39,896 nt of DNA, taken from the NCBI RefSeq assembly GCF_016056305.1, contig NZ_JAECZC010000029.1, forward strand, positions 1 through 39,896, read 5' to 3'. The DNA comes from Amazonocrinis nigriterrae CENA67 (GTDB taxonomy: Bacteria > Cyanobacteriota > Cyanobacteriia > Cyanobacteriales > Nostocaceae). How positions within the stretch are numbered: position 1 is the first letter of the stretch; each line of letters starts with the position of its first letter. Both the position numbers and the translations under genes were made by a program. Under the pieces are notes generated by a model. That model had not been told where the DNA came from, ran no database searches, and saw only the letters and a list, made by a program, of their open reading frames with translations. Shown one piece after another: positions 7,828-17,138 of the stretch.

Positions 7828-8457
7828 ATGCAAATTCCTCATTTTCCAGAAGCTAATCACCCGCTGGTGAAGTCGCTGTTTCATCACAGTGACCAAGAAC
7901 TGCTAAGTTTGTTTCAAAGCCATCCAGACCACGGAAAGTATTTTACAGTCATTTTTTGCCGCTACAGCCCTATAGTCTACACCTTGATTCAGCATTCGGC
8001 GCGATCGCCTGTGCAGGCTGATTATCTATTTGCTCTCACCTGGCGACATATCTATTATGAGCTTGGAGGACTGAATTTACAAAATCCTCCCACAGGCCAG
8101 GAAGCCTTAACCCTACAAAATTGGCTCATCAACATTACAGCTTTCTGTATTAACGAAATTAAGCTACCCCCAACAGAAGCAATTCATTACTCTCTGCAAG
8201 CAACTTCACCGCCACTATGGTGTTATGTAGAGCAAGCATTAGATCAACTACCACCTATTTTAAGATTAATCATTTTAATGGCTCAGACTTTCCACTGGAG
8301 CGAAACTCGAATTGCAGCCTACCTACAAGCTGAAGGCGAAAAGATTTCACCTGCTGAAGTAGCCAATTTTCTCCAGGAAGGCTATCGTATGCTAGAGGAT
8401 AAATTACCTGCTGATATCCGCGCTATCTACTTAGGAGAAGATTTAACCCCATCTTAG
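7828..8457 (+). CDS. Sigma-70-like (ECF-type) factor
   Basis: 209 residues. Residues about 30-80 (FTVIFCRYSPIVYTLIQHSA, then DYLFALTWRHIYYEL) resemble sigma region 2. Residues about 135-200 (LDQLPPILRLIILM, WSETRIAAYLQ, then VANFLQEGYRMLEDKLP) resemble the region 4 HTH. The conservation is weak: region 2 lacks the acidic DLxQExF signature, so it may be a divergent sigma factor or a derivative that no longer binds polymerase. No anti-sigma gene is adjacent. The TPR gene starts 98 bp downstream on the same strand and might be coexpressed. Confidence 0.65.
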   Translation: MQIPHFPEANHPLVKSLFHHSDQELLSLFQSHPDHGKYFTVIFCRYSPIVYTLIQHSARSPVQADYLFALTWRHIYYELGGLNLQNPPTGQEALTLQNWLINITAFCINEIKLPPTEAIHYSLQATSPPLWCYVEQALDQLPPILRLIILMAQTFHWSETRIAAYLQAEGEKISPAEVANFLQEGYRMLEDKLPADIRAIYLGEDLTPS

Positions 8458-8555
8458 CTTCAGTATATACGCGTATGCTAGTAATCTCATCTCTGAAAAA
8501 TAAAACTTTTTCTTAAACCTTGTACTGAAAACCAAAATTTCACGGGTTAAGTTTT

Positions 8556-9647
8556 ATGAAACAACAGTATTTTTTTTTAAAGCATGGGATTTGGCACTTC
8601 GCTGGGTTGCAGATTTCGGATCGCGTCCGTCCATTGCACTGGCTAAGTTTTTACTTTTTAGTTTTTGCTTTTCTCTTGAGTCCCATAGCAGCAGGTGCAG
8701 CTGATATTACCCAACAACTCCACCGCCCTTTAAGTAATTCCAGTTGGCGACAATCTAGAGATCAAGCAGACAGCTTGTTGCATGTTGGTGAACAGCAGTA
8801 TGCTTCAGGGTATTCTGATAAAACCATAGAGTCTTGCTTACAGGCATTAAACATATATCGCTCGGTTGGCGATATCAAAGCGCAAGGGCTAACTTATGAT
8901 CTGTTGGCAAACGCTTATATTCAACAAGGTCAATTTAAAGAAGGAGAAGATGCATTACGGCGACGGTTAGCGATCGCTCGTGATACAAAAGACTTTCAAG
9001 CTCAAATTTTTGCGCTTAATAACATCGCTAGTCTATTACTGCAAGCCGGAGAACCTGTTCCCGCTGGGAAAACCATTGAGGAAGCACTCGCAATTGCTCA
9101 TAATGTGGAAAATATTGAAGGTGAAGGACTATCTCTAAGTAATTTGGGTTTGGTAACAGCCAGACTTGGAGATTACAACAAAGCAATTAAACTTTATGAA
9201 ACTGCTTTAACTTTCCGCCGCCAGACTGGTGATAGCTTCGGTGAAGCAAATACCCTAAATAACTTGGGTGATGCTTATCTCGCAGCCCGCAATTATCAAG
9301 ATACAATTGGCTCTTATGGGGCAGCAATGAGGATTGCGAAAATCAACAGTGATCGCACTAACCAATTACGAGCAATTGATGGTTTAGTTACAGCCCACAC
9401 TGCTGTGGGACGCTATGAACGTGCTTTTGAATTACTAGCGCAACGTTTAACACTCGCTAACCAATCACAAAATCTTCGAGAAGAATTGAAGTCTTTTGAA
9501 TCTTATGCTCGTTTATACGAGCAGTTAGGTAATTACCCAAGTGCCCGTAATTTTTATGAAAGAGCTATTATTTTGGCACGTACATTGGAAGATAACAAGC
9601 AAGAAGTACGATTGATTGATAGATTAACTCAAATGTTGAAGCGGTGA
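8556..9647 (+). CDS. Secreted or membrane-anchored TPR protein
   Basis: 363 residues. An unusually long N-terminal region precedes a hydrophobic segment at about residues 28-48 ending in AAGAAD, a likely signal peptide or anchor. A shorter start at a downstream codon cannot be excluded. From about residue 70 to 360 there are tandem TPR units, e.g. GLTYDLLANAYIQQGQFKEG, LSLSNLGLVTARLGDYNKAI, NTLNNLGDAYLAARNYQDTI and SYARLYEQLGNYPSARNFYE. It most likely acts as a periplasmic or membrane protein-protein scaffold. No CHAT or other catalytic domain follows. It ends just before an inverted heptamer repeat that separates it from a convergent gene. Confidence 0.8.
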   Translation: MKQQYFFLKHGIWHFAGLQISDRVRPLHWLSFYFLVFAFLLSPIAAGAADITQQLHRPLSNSSWRQSRDQADSLLHVGEQQYASGYSDKTIESCLQALNIYRSVGDIKAQGLTYDLLANAYIQQGQFKEGEDALRRRLAIARDTKDFQAQIFALNNIASLLLQAGEPVPAGKTIEEALAIAHNVENIEGEGLSLSNLGLVTARLGDYNKAIKLYETALTFRRQTGDSFGEANTLNNLGDAYLAARNYQDTIGSYGAAMRIAKINSDRTNQLRAIDGLVTAHTAVGRYERAFELLAQRLTLANQSQNLREELKSFESYARLYEQLGNYPSARNFYERAIILARTLEDNKQEVRLIDRLTQMLKR

Positions 9648-9652
9648 ATAAG

Positions 9653-9696
9653 AGTTAGGAGTTAGGAGTTAGAAGTTTTATTCCTAACTCCTAACT
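9653..9696 (+). terminator. Heptamer-repeat hairpin between convergent genes
   Basis: Tandem AGTTAGG heptamers (9653-9670) face their complement at 9682-9696. Fifteen consecutive bases (9653-9667 against 9682-9696) pair perfectly. The position between two convergent genes suits a bidirectional terminator. The same heptamer family recurs at 37058-37149 and 39289-39376. Confidence 0.65.
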
Positions 9697-9708
9697 ATTG
9701 TTTTTAAA

Positions 9709-10560
9709 CTAATTTAGGTAAACTGAACCGTTTGGTTCGATCCTCAATGCGCGTCTATCTGCTTTGATATCAGTAGTTTCTTGAAATGTTACTTCCAACA
9801 TGCCAGGCTCTGAAGAAGGCTGCGGAGTTACCAATAGTAAGCCACCATCTTGACGTTGGAATGTGACTGTTATTGGTGCGGTTAAATTTTGTAGTGTCAC
9901 ATCTGATTTGCCTTGTAGCGATCGCGGTGCTGTATCACCGATGACTTCGTAAGTAACATTAGCCGCAGTGTTATTTATCAACTTGATATTAACTTTACCA
10001 TTTACAAATGCGATGGTAGTTCTCGGAGTTTGGCGTGGTGGTAACACCGATGGTTGAGTTGGTTGAGTTGGAGAAACCGATGGGCTAACAGGAATCACTT
10101 GGCTGGAATTTGGACTTAATGCCTGTTGTTGTTGACTCAAAGAATTGGGCGGGCATCCTTGAGGCACTATATTTCTAGTATTGAAAGGTTCTTCGTAGTA
10201 AATTTTAGGACAGGGATTCAGTCCGGGAGTGGCTGATTGGGGTGCTTCGCCGCCAACACCCAACTGTATCTGAGATGGTGATGGGTTAGGGTTAGCAGCA
10301 GTTGGAGTTGTGGGAAGGAGTCCTTGAGCTGCTTGTCTTTGAGTGAAAGCATTGGGAGGACAACCTTGGGGCACTAGAACCCGATTATTGTGTGGTTCTT
10401 CGTAGAAAATCTTAGGGCAAGGGTTAACTTTGGGAGTAGAGGGAGTAGATTGTTGTGCTTGTACTGCTCTAGGAATTACTGGCACACTCAACAGTAATCC
10501 TCCACAAATAGTGCCAAACAATTTTGCATATTTGCCCATATTTTGAGAATTGATACTCAT
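9709..10560 (-). CDS. Secreted protein with two Cys-Pro repeats and a C-terminal beta domain
   Basis: 283 residues with a signal peptide ending near AVQAQ (about residue 36). Two near-identical repeats of about 30 residues (about 46-76 and 116-146) read NPCPKIFYEEPHNNR then VLVPQGCPPNAF, and NPCPKIYYEEPFNTR then NIVPQGCPPNSL, each with two cysteines. Linkers are rich in Pro, Ser and Gln. The C-terminal 95 residues form a beta-rich domain (VNIKLINNTAANVTYEVIG, TDIKADRRALRIEPNGSVYL). The same order of motifs (NxT early, a late LEV/LRV strand, DRR or DRS, then a final GxV strand) is seen in the small secreted protein at 36630-37055, suggesting a shared domain. Function unknown; a cell-wall or extracellular location is inferred. 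Confidence 0.75.
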   Translation of the reverse strand: MSINSQNMGKYAKLFGTICGGLLLSVPVIPRAVQAQQSTPSTPKVNPCPKIFYEEPHNNRVLVPQGCPPNAFTQRQAAQGLLPTTPTAANPNPSPSQIQLGVGGEAPQSATPGLNPCPKIYYEEPFNTRNIVPQGCPPNSLSQQQQALSPNSSQVIPVSPSVSPTQPTQPSVLPPRQTPRTTIAFVNGKVNIKLINNTAANVTYEVIGDTAPRSLQGKSDVTLQNLTAPITVTFQRQDGGLLLVTPQPSSEPGMLEVTFQETTDIKADRRALRIEPNGSVYLN

Positions 10561-10801
10561 GATTAACTCCTGTGATTGTTATCTTTTGTTTCTTTCAAAT
10601 TTTTGGTATTGCTGACATAGAAGTAATTAAACTAAAATAGGAAACAATAGTTTATATAATTACTTCAAAATTTATTGATAGTATAATTATTCAACTACCA
10701 AAAGTTATATTAATGTCTCAGTTTGGCAGGCTTTACTATATAGGTTAATAGAGAAAGTTATTAGCTTCATCTATCACAAGAAACAAATGCTGACTGTCAA
10801 A

Positions 10802-12217
10802 TTAATACTCAAGAGTTATTGGTAAAGTGACAAAAAAAGTAGTACCTTTGCCAAGAGTGCTTTCAACTTGAATTTGCCCTTGGTGATGTTCGACAATAGC
10901 TTGAGCGATCGCTAGCCCTAATCCTGAACCTGTAGTATTGTCTTTTGCTGTATTTCCGGCGCTGTGGCTACGCGCTGGGTCTACTCGATAAAAGCGGTCA
11001 AATAAGCGTGGTAGTGCCTCTGCTGGAATGCCAACCCCGGTATCACTCACTTTGATTTGCAACTGGGAAGTAGTGTAACGAATTCTAGAAACGCGATTGT
11101 TTCCTTCCAAATGTGCCAATTCCACATTCACCCGTCCACCTGGTGGAGTGTATTGTAAAGCGTTGCTAATCAAATTCGTGAACAACCGCACCAATTCATC
11201 CCATTTACCCAAAAGCGTGAACCAATTTTCTAGCAATTCCGGGCTAGTTTCTGAGGCGGGAGGGTCAACTAAATCTAAAGTCAGAGTAATTTCTTTTTCA
11301 GTCGCTAAAAGTTGTTGTTCTTCAACAACTTCCATCAGTAAAGCATCTAGCGGACAAGGTGAGAAAACATCTTTGCTAATACCACTGTCCTGTCGTGCTA
11401 AAAAGAGTAAATCATTAACTAACTTACCCAAACGCTGGGTTAATCGTTCCACTACCTTTAATTGTTGTCGATAATTCAAAGAAGTAGTAGTTTGTGTCTC
11501 TCGCCACTCTAAATCTGCAAGGGCGACTTGCACATTAGTTTGAATTAAAGCGATAGGACTTCTCAGTTCATGGGAAGCATCAGCCGTAAATTGTTTGAGG
11601 CGTTGGTAAGATTCCCCCACAGGTTCCATTGCTTTACCAGAAAGAAACCAACCACTTGCAGCCACAGAAAGCACCATCAACCAAATACCTATTGCCAAAT
11701 CCAACATAAACTGGCGACTGGGTTTAGTGACTTCAAACCAAGGATGGCTAACACGCAAATATCCCAACACCTGGCGTCCCATTTGTACCCGTTGGGTGAT
11801 TTGTCGCAATAACAGCCCTGAGTCACCCCAAGTCCCCTTTTCTCCCTTAATTACACGCACAGTTTCACCAGTGCGGTTAGCATGAATGGGAATATTTAGA
11901 GGTTCCGATAGAGTTGACCAGAGTAATTCACCAGTTGGGCTAAACCATTCTAGGTCAATGTGGTCATCTTCTACAGTATCGGCATTATTGCGAAAACTAG
12001 CTTCTACATTAATGCGGAATTGGTCAACATCACTATTGACTGGCTCAATGACAAGCGATCGCTCTACTATTTCCACCACATGATTGAGGGTATCATCAAT
12101 CCGCTCAATCAAAGTACTGCGGACGTATAAGTATACACCACTGGCGAAAAGTAGTAGTAATACGGCAGTGACAGCTGTGTACCAAATAGCAAGACGGCGA
12201 CGAGTAGCTTGAAACAT
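10802..12217 (-). CDS. Orphan sensor histidine kinase
   Basis: 471 residues. Transmembrane helices at about 12-33 and 170-192 flank a periplasmic sensor region of about 135 residues. A short linker leads to the dimerisation helix with H216 in FTADASHELRSPIAL, the expected phosphorylation site. The ATPase domain has the N box (LFTNLISNALQYTPPGG), the G1 box (VSDTGVGIP), the F box (LFDRFYRVD) and the G2 box (GSGLGLAIAQAIVEHHQG). All key residues are present, so it should autophosphorylate. No response regulator lies next to it in the window. The nearest upstream gene is more than 1.1 kb away on the opposite strand. The ligand is unknown. Confidence 0.93.
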   Translation of the reverse strand: MFQATRRRLAIWYTAVTAVLLLLFASGVYLYVRSTLIERIDDTLNHVVEIVERSLVIEPVNSDVDQFRINVEASFRNNADTVEDDHIDLEWFSPTGELLWSTLSEPLNIPIHANRTGETVRVIKGEKGTWGDSGLLLRQITQRVQMGRQVLGYLRVSHPWFEVTKPSRQFMLDLAIGIWLMVLSVAASGWFLSGKAMEPVGESYQRLKQFTADASHELRSPIALIQTNVQVALADLEWRETQTTTSLNYRQQLKVVERLTQRLGKLVNDLLFLARQDSGISKDVFSPCPLDALLMEVVEEQQLLATEKEITLTLDLVDPPASETSPELLENWFTLLGKWDELVRLFTNLISNALQYTPPGGRVNVELAHLEGNNRVSRIRYTTSQLQIKVSDTGVGIPAEALPRLFDRFYRVDPARSHSAGNTAKDNTTGSGLGLAIAQAIVEHHQGQIQVESTLGKGTTFFVTLPITLEY

Positions 12218-13365
12218 ATTGCAAAGCAGAGAAACTTGCTGAAAATTCTGCTTGGGATTTAAATCCCAAACTGAGAAATCTTGTTGGATAAATTAGACTG
12301 TAACGATTTTATAGACAGTATTACTTCTTAAGTCAAACGAGAACATGTTATCTCATTAGTGACGGTTACTTAAGTATATACACCTAATTAACTTATTTTT
12401 AAAAGCTTTTCCAGTAAGGATTTCAGGTTTTCAATTTCAATTTATTTGTTGAGAGTCTATGAATGTGAGATATGAAGCGATCGCAAATCAACAGCCCTGC
12501 TTGATCATAACCTAAACAGTATATTTCCCAAGCCAGTAGTTAGTATCTTGTATTGAATTTGCGATCGCAACTTTACTACAGGGTATATAGCAATAAGGTT
12601 GATATTTATATACTCAAACCTAGCTAGTCAACACATAAAATTTTTGTTACATTTATTAGGTTTTTTGGGTGATTTTACGGAGGCAATATATTTTCTATAA
12701 AAGTTAAATTCTATTTGCAGTATATTCGGAAGGAAAAACTTTAAAAAAATCAAAACTTCACAGAGATAGATTACACACAATTACTTTCCCCAGGATTCTA
12801 TAGATTTGTCACAAATTTAGTCAGTTCCTGTAAATAATTTGAGAACTGTGAAAATCACTTTCCAAAATCTCTGTGTTCTCTGTGATTCTGTGGTTCAATT
12901 AAAAACCATTTTTCACCAATCAGATAGGATTGCTAGATAATTCAAAACATTTCATATCTATTAGTTCATAGACAAGCAATTAAATTGCAAAAACAGAAAT
13001 CATACTTCTGATCCCAAATCTCTATAAGCTTGCAATAAATATTTATTTCTCTCTTCCTTGGCGTACTTGGCGTACTTGGCGGTTCGTTTTCTTATATTAA
13101 GTGCATCTTTACGGAGAATTGGTATGAGCAAGTTCCATCTTCACACAATCAACTAAGCCTTTGACAGAAGTAACAGTAAATTTTGGCTGATTAATATAGC
13201 CGTAGCCAGATGTGTTAGGACAATATTGATTGCTCAAAGCCTTGAAAAAACTGGGTTTTAACTCAGCACTCAGCACTCAGCACTTTGCTATAGCATTGAG
13301 TTTTTCTACCCGCACTATCAGTAACTTGCAATGTTCATCACCGCTGAAGTTTTAGAGAAAAAACT
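12218..13365. other. 1.1-kb intergenic region with dispersed repeats
   Basis: No convincing gene. It is AT-rich, with two HIP1 sites (near 12478 and 12562), a repeat of the CTCTGTGTTCTCTGTG type (about 12868-12900), tandem GGCGTACTT (about 13061-13080) and tandem CAGCACT heptamers (about 13265-13281) followed by TTGCTAT. A part of this last repeat (CTCAGCACTTTGCTAT) recurs at 25556-25571. On the minus strand a coding-like open stretch of about 55 codons ends at 13109, but has no start or Shine-Dalgarno sequence. Confidence 0.7.
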
Positions 13366-16086
13366 ATGCCATCACCTTATTCAGGATTTCCAGATCCAGG
13401 AAGTAGCAGATCAACAGCTTTAGATACTACATCTGCATCATATATCAATGGCTCCCTCAGCAGTATCCCAAACATTTTTCAGGACTCTGTTAGCAGTACT
13501 GATACTAGTGATTATTACAAATTTCGCATTGGTGCAAGTAGCAGCAACCCCGAAGTAGTAAGGCTGAGATTAGATGGCTTAAGTGATAATGCAAGTTTAA
13601 GACTTTTTAACGAAGCTGGTACTACTCTTCAAACTGCGGATGTTAGCGGTGCAGCACCAGAATTAATCACTCGTAGCCTCAACCCAGGTATTTATTATGT
13701 TCGCGTTGGGTTTGTAAATGCTGCAAGCACTAATTACAACCTCAGTCTGTCAGCTAATCCAATTACCACAAATAAAGCTGGTGATGACCAACTAGCACAA
13801 GCATTCAGTATTGGCACTTTAACTAACAGCTACAGCACTAATGATTATGTTGGTAATAGAGGTGTCATCCTCGACGACAATGACTACTACTCATTCAACA
13901 TAGGTAGTAATGGAACATTCAGTTTGAGCCTAGATGGTCTAGACGGTAATGCCAATGTAGAATTGCTCAATAGCTCAGGCATAAAAATTGCCGATTCTCT
14001 TCAACTAGATACTACTCCAGATTCGATTAGTACTAGTCTTGCTAGTGGCACTTACTACGTTCGAGTGTTTCCTGGTGCAACAAGTTCAACTAACTACAAC
14101 TTGCAGGTTTCCTTTAACCCAGACCCCGTTGACAATGCGGGAAATACCCTGGCAGAAGCTCGCAATATCAACACTTTAACCTCCATTACTACCGAATTCA
14201 CAGACTATGTAAATAGCGTTGACAATAAAGATTATTACCGCTTCGATTTAACATCAAGCGCCTTAATTGACCTGAAATTAACACCCCAACCAGGAAACGC
14301 CAATGTCCAACTAGTTAACAGTAGTGGCGGGTCAATAGCTAGTTCCAGTCAGACTGGTACTGCTGTAGATACTATCCGACGCAGCTTGAATGCAGGTACA
14401 TACTATATTCAGGTGTATTCTGTTTCCGGTGCAGCAACCAACTACCAACTGAGCGTTTCTGCTGAAGCTATTGGCCCAGACATAGCACCAAACACTCTAG
14501 CCACAGCCAAGAATATTGGCACACTGAATAATTCTCAGAACTTTAAAGATTTTGTTGGCAGTATCGACGCTAACGACTATTACAGTTTTAATCTGACTAA
14601 TAAAAGTACTTTCAATCTTACCCTCAGCGGACTCTCTGATAATGCCGATGTAGACTTGCTCAACAGCAGTGGTATCTCACTCCAAAGTTCCACCCAGACG
14701 GGAAATGCCACCGAAAATATCAATACCACTTTAGCAGCAGGTACTTATTACGTTCGTATTAGGTCTGTTAACACTGCCGAGACTTTCTACAATCTGAGTT
14801 TATCTGCCGAAATTCAAAGCCAGATGCTAGAAATTAACCCAGGCTCAGGTAGTTCCAAACCTAACAATTTGACGGCTCTGGGTAACACGTTGTACTTTAC
14901 TGCCAATGATGGTGTCAATGGTATTCAACTGTGGAAAAGTAATGGCTCCGTAGCAGGTACAACTAAAGTCACTAATATTAATCCTGGTAACTTTAACCCA
15001 GAAAATCTAACAGTTTTTGGTAACAACTTACTCTTCAGTGCTGATGATGATGTCAACGGTAGAGAACTATGGATTTACAATGGCACTACAGCCAAATTGG
15101 TGAGTGATATCAATTCTAGATCTGCTAATTCCGACCCCAGCAATATCACCATACTTGGTAGCAAAGCTTTCTTCTCTGCCAATAATGGTATTAACGGCAA
15201 TGAACTGTGGGTTTATGATGGCACAACAGTAAGTTTAGTTAAAGATATCTACTCAGGTTCCACAAATTCAAACCCCAATAACCTCATTGCATTTAACGGC
15301 AAACTTTATTTCACTGCTAATGATGGTAATAACGGTGTTGAATTGTGGTCAAGCAATGGCACCGCAGCCGGAACAACTCTTGTCAAAGACATTAAAATCG
15401 GTGCGTCGAGTTCAACTCCCAGCAAACTCACTGTTTTTAATAACAGCCTCTATTTTACTGCCGATGACGGTATTAATGGCATTGAGCTATGGAAGAGTGA
15501 CGGTACAGCAGGGGGAACCAATCTTGTACAAGACATTACCCCAGGTACGGGTGGTTTTGGGCCAAGCCAACTCACTGTCGTAGGCAATACCTTATATTTC
15601 GTCACAGATAGCAACAATGACAAAAAGCAGGAACTATGGAAGATTGATAGTAATGGTGTAGGGCGAGTCAAAAATGACTTGAATGCAGCTCCAAATATCG
15701 GTTTTGGCCCTATTAATTTAACTGCTGTCGGTAATACTCTCTACTTTACAACTTACGACAGCGCCACAGGACTAGAACTATGGAAGAGTGACGGCACTGA
15801 TGCCGGTACAGTTCTAGTGAAAGATATTTGGCCTGGTGCAGACCCGAACAACAGTATTCCCGATAGTCTCGTTAATTTCAATGGCACACTCTATTTTGCG
15901 GCTTCTGAGCCTACAAACGGTAGAGAAGTATGGAGCAGTGACGGCACAGCTTTAGGTACGCGTAGGGTGAGCAACATTAATCCTGGAAGCAAGGATGCTA
16001 ACCCAGGCGAGCTGACTGTCGTTGGTACGCGACTGTTCTTTATAACGAACAACGAGACAAATGGAACAGAATTATGGGTTTTATGA
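13366..16086 (+). CDS. Large surface/secreted protein: four PPC domains plus ELW-x-DGT repeats
   Basis: 906 residues. Four bacterial pre-peptidase C-terminal (PPC) domains occupy roughly 27-130, 140-250, 260-368 and 375-480. Each has a D-YYxF strand (SDYYKF, NDYYSF, KDYYRF, NDYYSF), an SLRLFN- or VELLNSSG-like strand and a GTYYVRV end. The rest (about 485-906) is a series of units with ELWKSDGTxxGT, LVKDI, then P-x-LTVxGNTLYF, probably a propeller-like repeat. There is no cleavable signal peptide at the N-terminus, as in many cyanobacterial proteins thought to leave by type I secretion. No protease domain is present, so it is more likely an adhesin or surface structural protein. It lies upstream of the pilus genes on the same strand. 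Confidence 0.88.
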   Translation: MPSPYSGFPDPGSSRSTALDTTSASYINGSLSSIPNIFQDSVSSTDTSDYYKFRIGASSSNPEVVRLRLDGLSDNASLRLFNEAGTTLQTADVSGAAPELITRSLNPGIYYVRVGFVNAASTNYNLSLSANPITTNKAGDDQLAQAFSIGTLTNSYSTNDYVGNRGVILDDNDYYSFNIGSNGTFSLSLDGLDGNANVELLNSSGIKIADSLQLDTTPDSISTSLASGTYYVRVFPGATSSTNYNLQVSFNPDPVDNAGNTLAEARNINTLTSITTEFTDYVNSVDNKDYYRFDLTSSALIDLKLTPQPGNANVQLVNSSGGSIASSSQTGTAVDTIRRSLNAGTYYIQVYSVSGAATNYQLSVSAEAIGPDIAPNTLATAKNIGTLNNSQNFKDFVGSIDANDYYSFNLTNKSTFNLTLSGLSDNADVDLLNSSGISLQSSTQTGNATENINTTLAAGTYYVRIRSVNTAETFYNLSLSAEIQSQMLEINPGSGSSKPNNLTALGNTLYFTANDGVNGIQLWKSNGSVAGTTKVTNINPGNFNPENLTVFGNNLLFSADDDVNGRELWIYNGTTAKLVSDINSRSANSDPSNITILGSKAFFSANNGINGNELWVYDGTTVSLVKDIYSGSTNSNPNNLIAFNGKLYFTANDGNNGVELWSSNGTAAGTTLVKDIKIGASSSTPSKLTVFNNSLYFTADDGINGIELWKSDGTAGGTNLVQDITPGTGGFGPSQLTVVGNTLYFVTDSNNDKKQELWKIDSNGVGRVKNDLNAAPNIGFGPINLTAVGNTLYFTTYDSATGLELWKSDGTDAGTVLVKDIWPGADPNNSIPDSLVNFNGTLYFAASEPTNGREVWSSDGTALGTRRVSNINPGSKDANPGELTVVGTRLFFITNNETNGTELWVL

Positions 16087-16449
16087 AAGGAGGTGATGTT
16101 TACAGGCGTTTAAGTAATTACCACAGTTTGCATAACTGCATCTTTATATCTCAAACAATTCTCGAAACATTGGGAAATCACTCTTAAACAGTAATTAAAA
16201 GACGTGAGTTCGACGAAACCTAACCCCAACCCTTCTCTTGTAGGAAAGGGACAAAAAACCTACAACTTGATACGAAAGAATAAAGTTTTTCAGCCTCTCC
16301 CCGTAACGGGGAGAGGGATGGAAGCGGGGTTCTTCAAAGTCTGTCGAACTCAGGTTAATAAGAATGAAGTTTTATACCCAAATGAGAAAAGCCGGGAGAT
16401 TCACAAGTAACTAAGTTCACAAAAATACAGTGAGGAGCGAATTTTAACC
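16087..16449. other. Intergenic region with cyanobacterial repeat and strong hairpin
   Basis: Contains a dispersed-repeat type sequence (CCTAACCCCAACCCTTCTC at about 16219) and a perfect hairpin, CCTCTCCCCG (16294-16303) against CGGGGAGAGG (16307-16316) with a TAA loop. The short open frame through it (16204-16410) is repeat-derived. Close to the next gene, GAGGAG at about 16432 is a plausible ribosome site for the ATG at 16450. Confidence 0.65.
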
Positions 16450-17025
16450 ATGAAAAATAACATCATAGCCATTATTGTTGCTGCTGGTACCGCTGTTGTG
16501 GGTAGCTCTTTATTTTCAGCACCAGCCCACGCCCAGTTACAGGTTGACCAAGACGTAAATGTTGAAATTAAAGTGCCAGAAGTACTATACTTGCGGACTT
16601 TCGACACAGTTTCTTTGGATATTACTGGGGATGATTTAGCAGGAACTCAGGGAGTATTTGTAAATGGAGTTGGAAAAGATAAGAGCGGCATTACAACTGG
16701 GGCTACTAGTATCAATCAAGACCCTCCATTCATGGGTGTGAGCAGTATCACAAAACCAGTGGCCGAGTTATTCGCAGTTTGGTCTAACAACCCCGATGGT
16801 GGCGTTAACGTCACATTGACACCCACTACCTCTACGCTTACAGGCCCTAATAGTGCAACTGCAACCATTGCCAGTGTCACCAAAGTTGGTACTGACCCAA
16901 CTACTGCGCCTGGTTTAGTTACACCTTATGTTGGTGGTGCAGAGATAGAGTTTAACTTGAGTAATGCTAGTGCAGTCGGTACTTACATTGGAGGTGTCAT
17001 TAAAGTTCAAGCAGTAGCTCCGTAG
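16450..17025 (+). CDS. Pilin-like secreted subunit, first of the chaperone-usher locus
   Basis: 191 residues. A classical signal peptide has its cleavage site after SAPAHA (about residue 28). The mature part is beta-rich: VNVEIKVPEVLYLRTFD near the N-terminus, and IEFNLSNASAVGTYIGGVIK then VQAVAP at the end. A final GTYxGxxxV strand resembles the last strand of DUF4402/spore-coat-U-like fimbrial subunits assembled by donor-strand exchange. There are no cysteines. The neighbours are a second such protein, a PapD-like chaperone and an usher, so it is probably the main subunit of a chaperone-usher fibre. The family name is not certain. Confidence 0.7.
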   Translation: MKNNIIAIIVAAGTAVVGSSLFSAPAHAQLQVDQDVNVEIKVPEVLYLRTFDTVSLDITGDDLAGTQGVFVNGVGKDKSGITTGATSINQDPPFMGVSSITKPVAELFAVWSNNPDGGVNVTLTPTTSTLTGPNSATATIASVTKVGTDPTTAPGLVTPYVGGAEIEFNLSNASAVGTYIGGVIKVQAVAP

Positions 17026-17038
17026 CTCCATACTGTGC

Positions 17039-17080
17039 AGGCATCTTGCCTGCTGCCAAGTTCAGGCAAGCAGGATGCCT
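17039..17080 (+). repeat. Imperfect hairpin between the two pilin-like genes
   Basis: AGGCATCTTGCCTGCT (from 17039) faces AGGCAAGCAGGATGCCT (to 17080) around a short loop. This sequence type is common as an intergenic repeat in cyanobacteria. Lying just after the first pilin stop, it could reduce read-through or protect the upstream message, so that the first subunit is made in excess. That role is inference. Confidence 0.6.
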
Positions 17081-17138
17081 TTCTCACCACAAGAGAACAG
17101 TGTATATGTAGCCAGAATTTTCAGAAAAGTGCAACTAA

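Noticed and set aside
11097-11474. 125-codon plus-strand open frame
   Set aside because: It is antisense to the histidine kinase ATPase domain and has no recognisable features.
12218-13365. tRNA or small RNA gene in the long gap
   Set aside because: No cloverleaf or clear promoter-terminator pair was seen by eye; only repeats and AT-rich sequence.
16204-16410. 68-codon open frame after the PPC/ELW protein
   Set aside because: It lies on a dispersed repeat with a strong hairpin, has no ribosome site and does not look like a protein.
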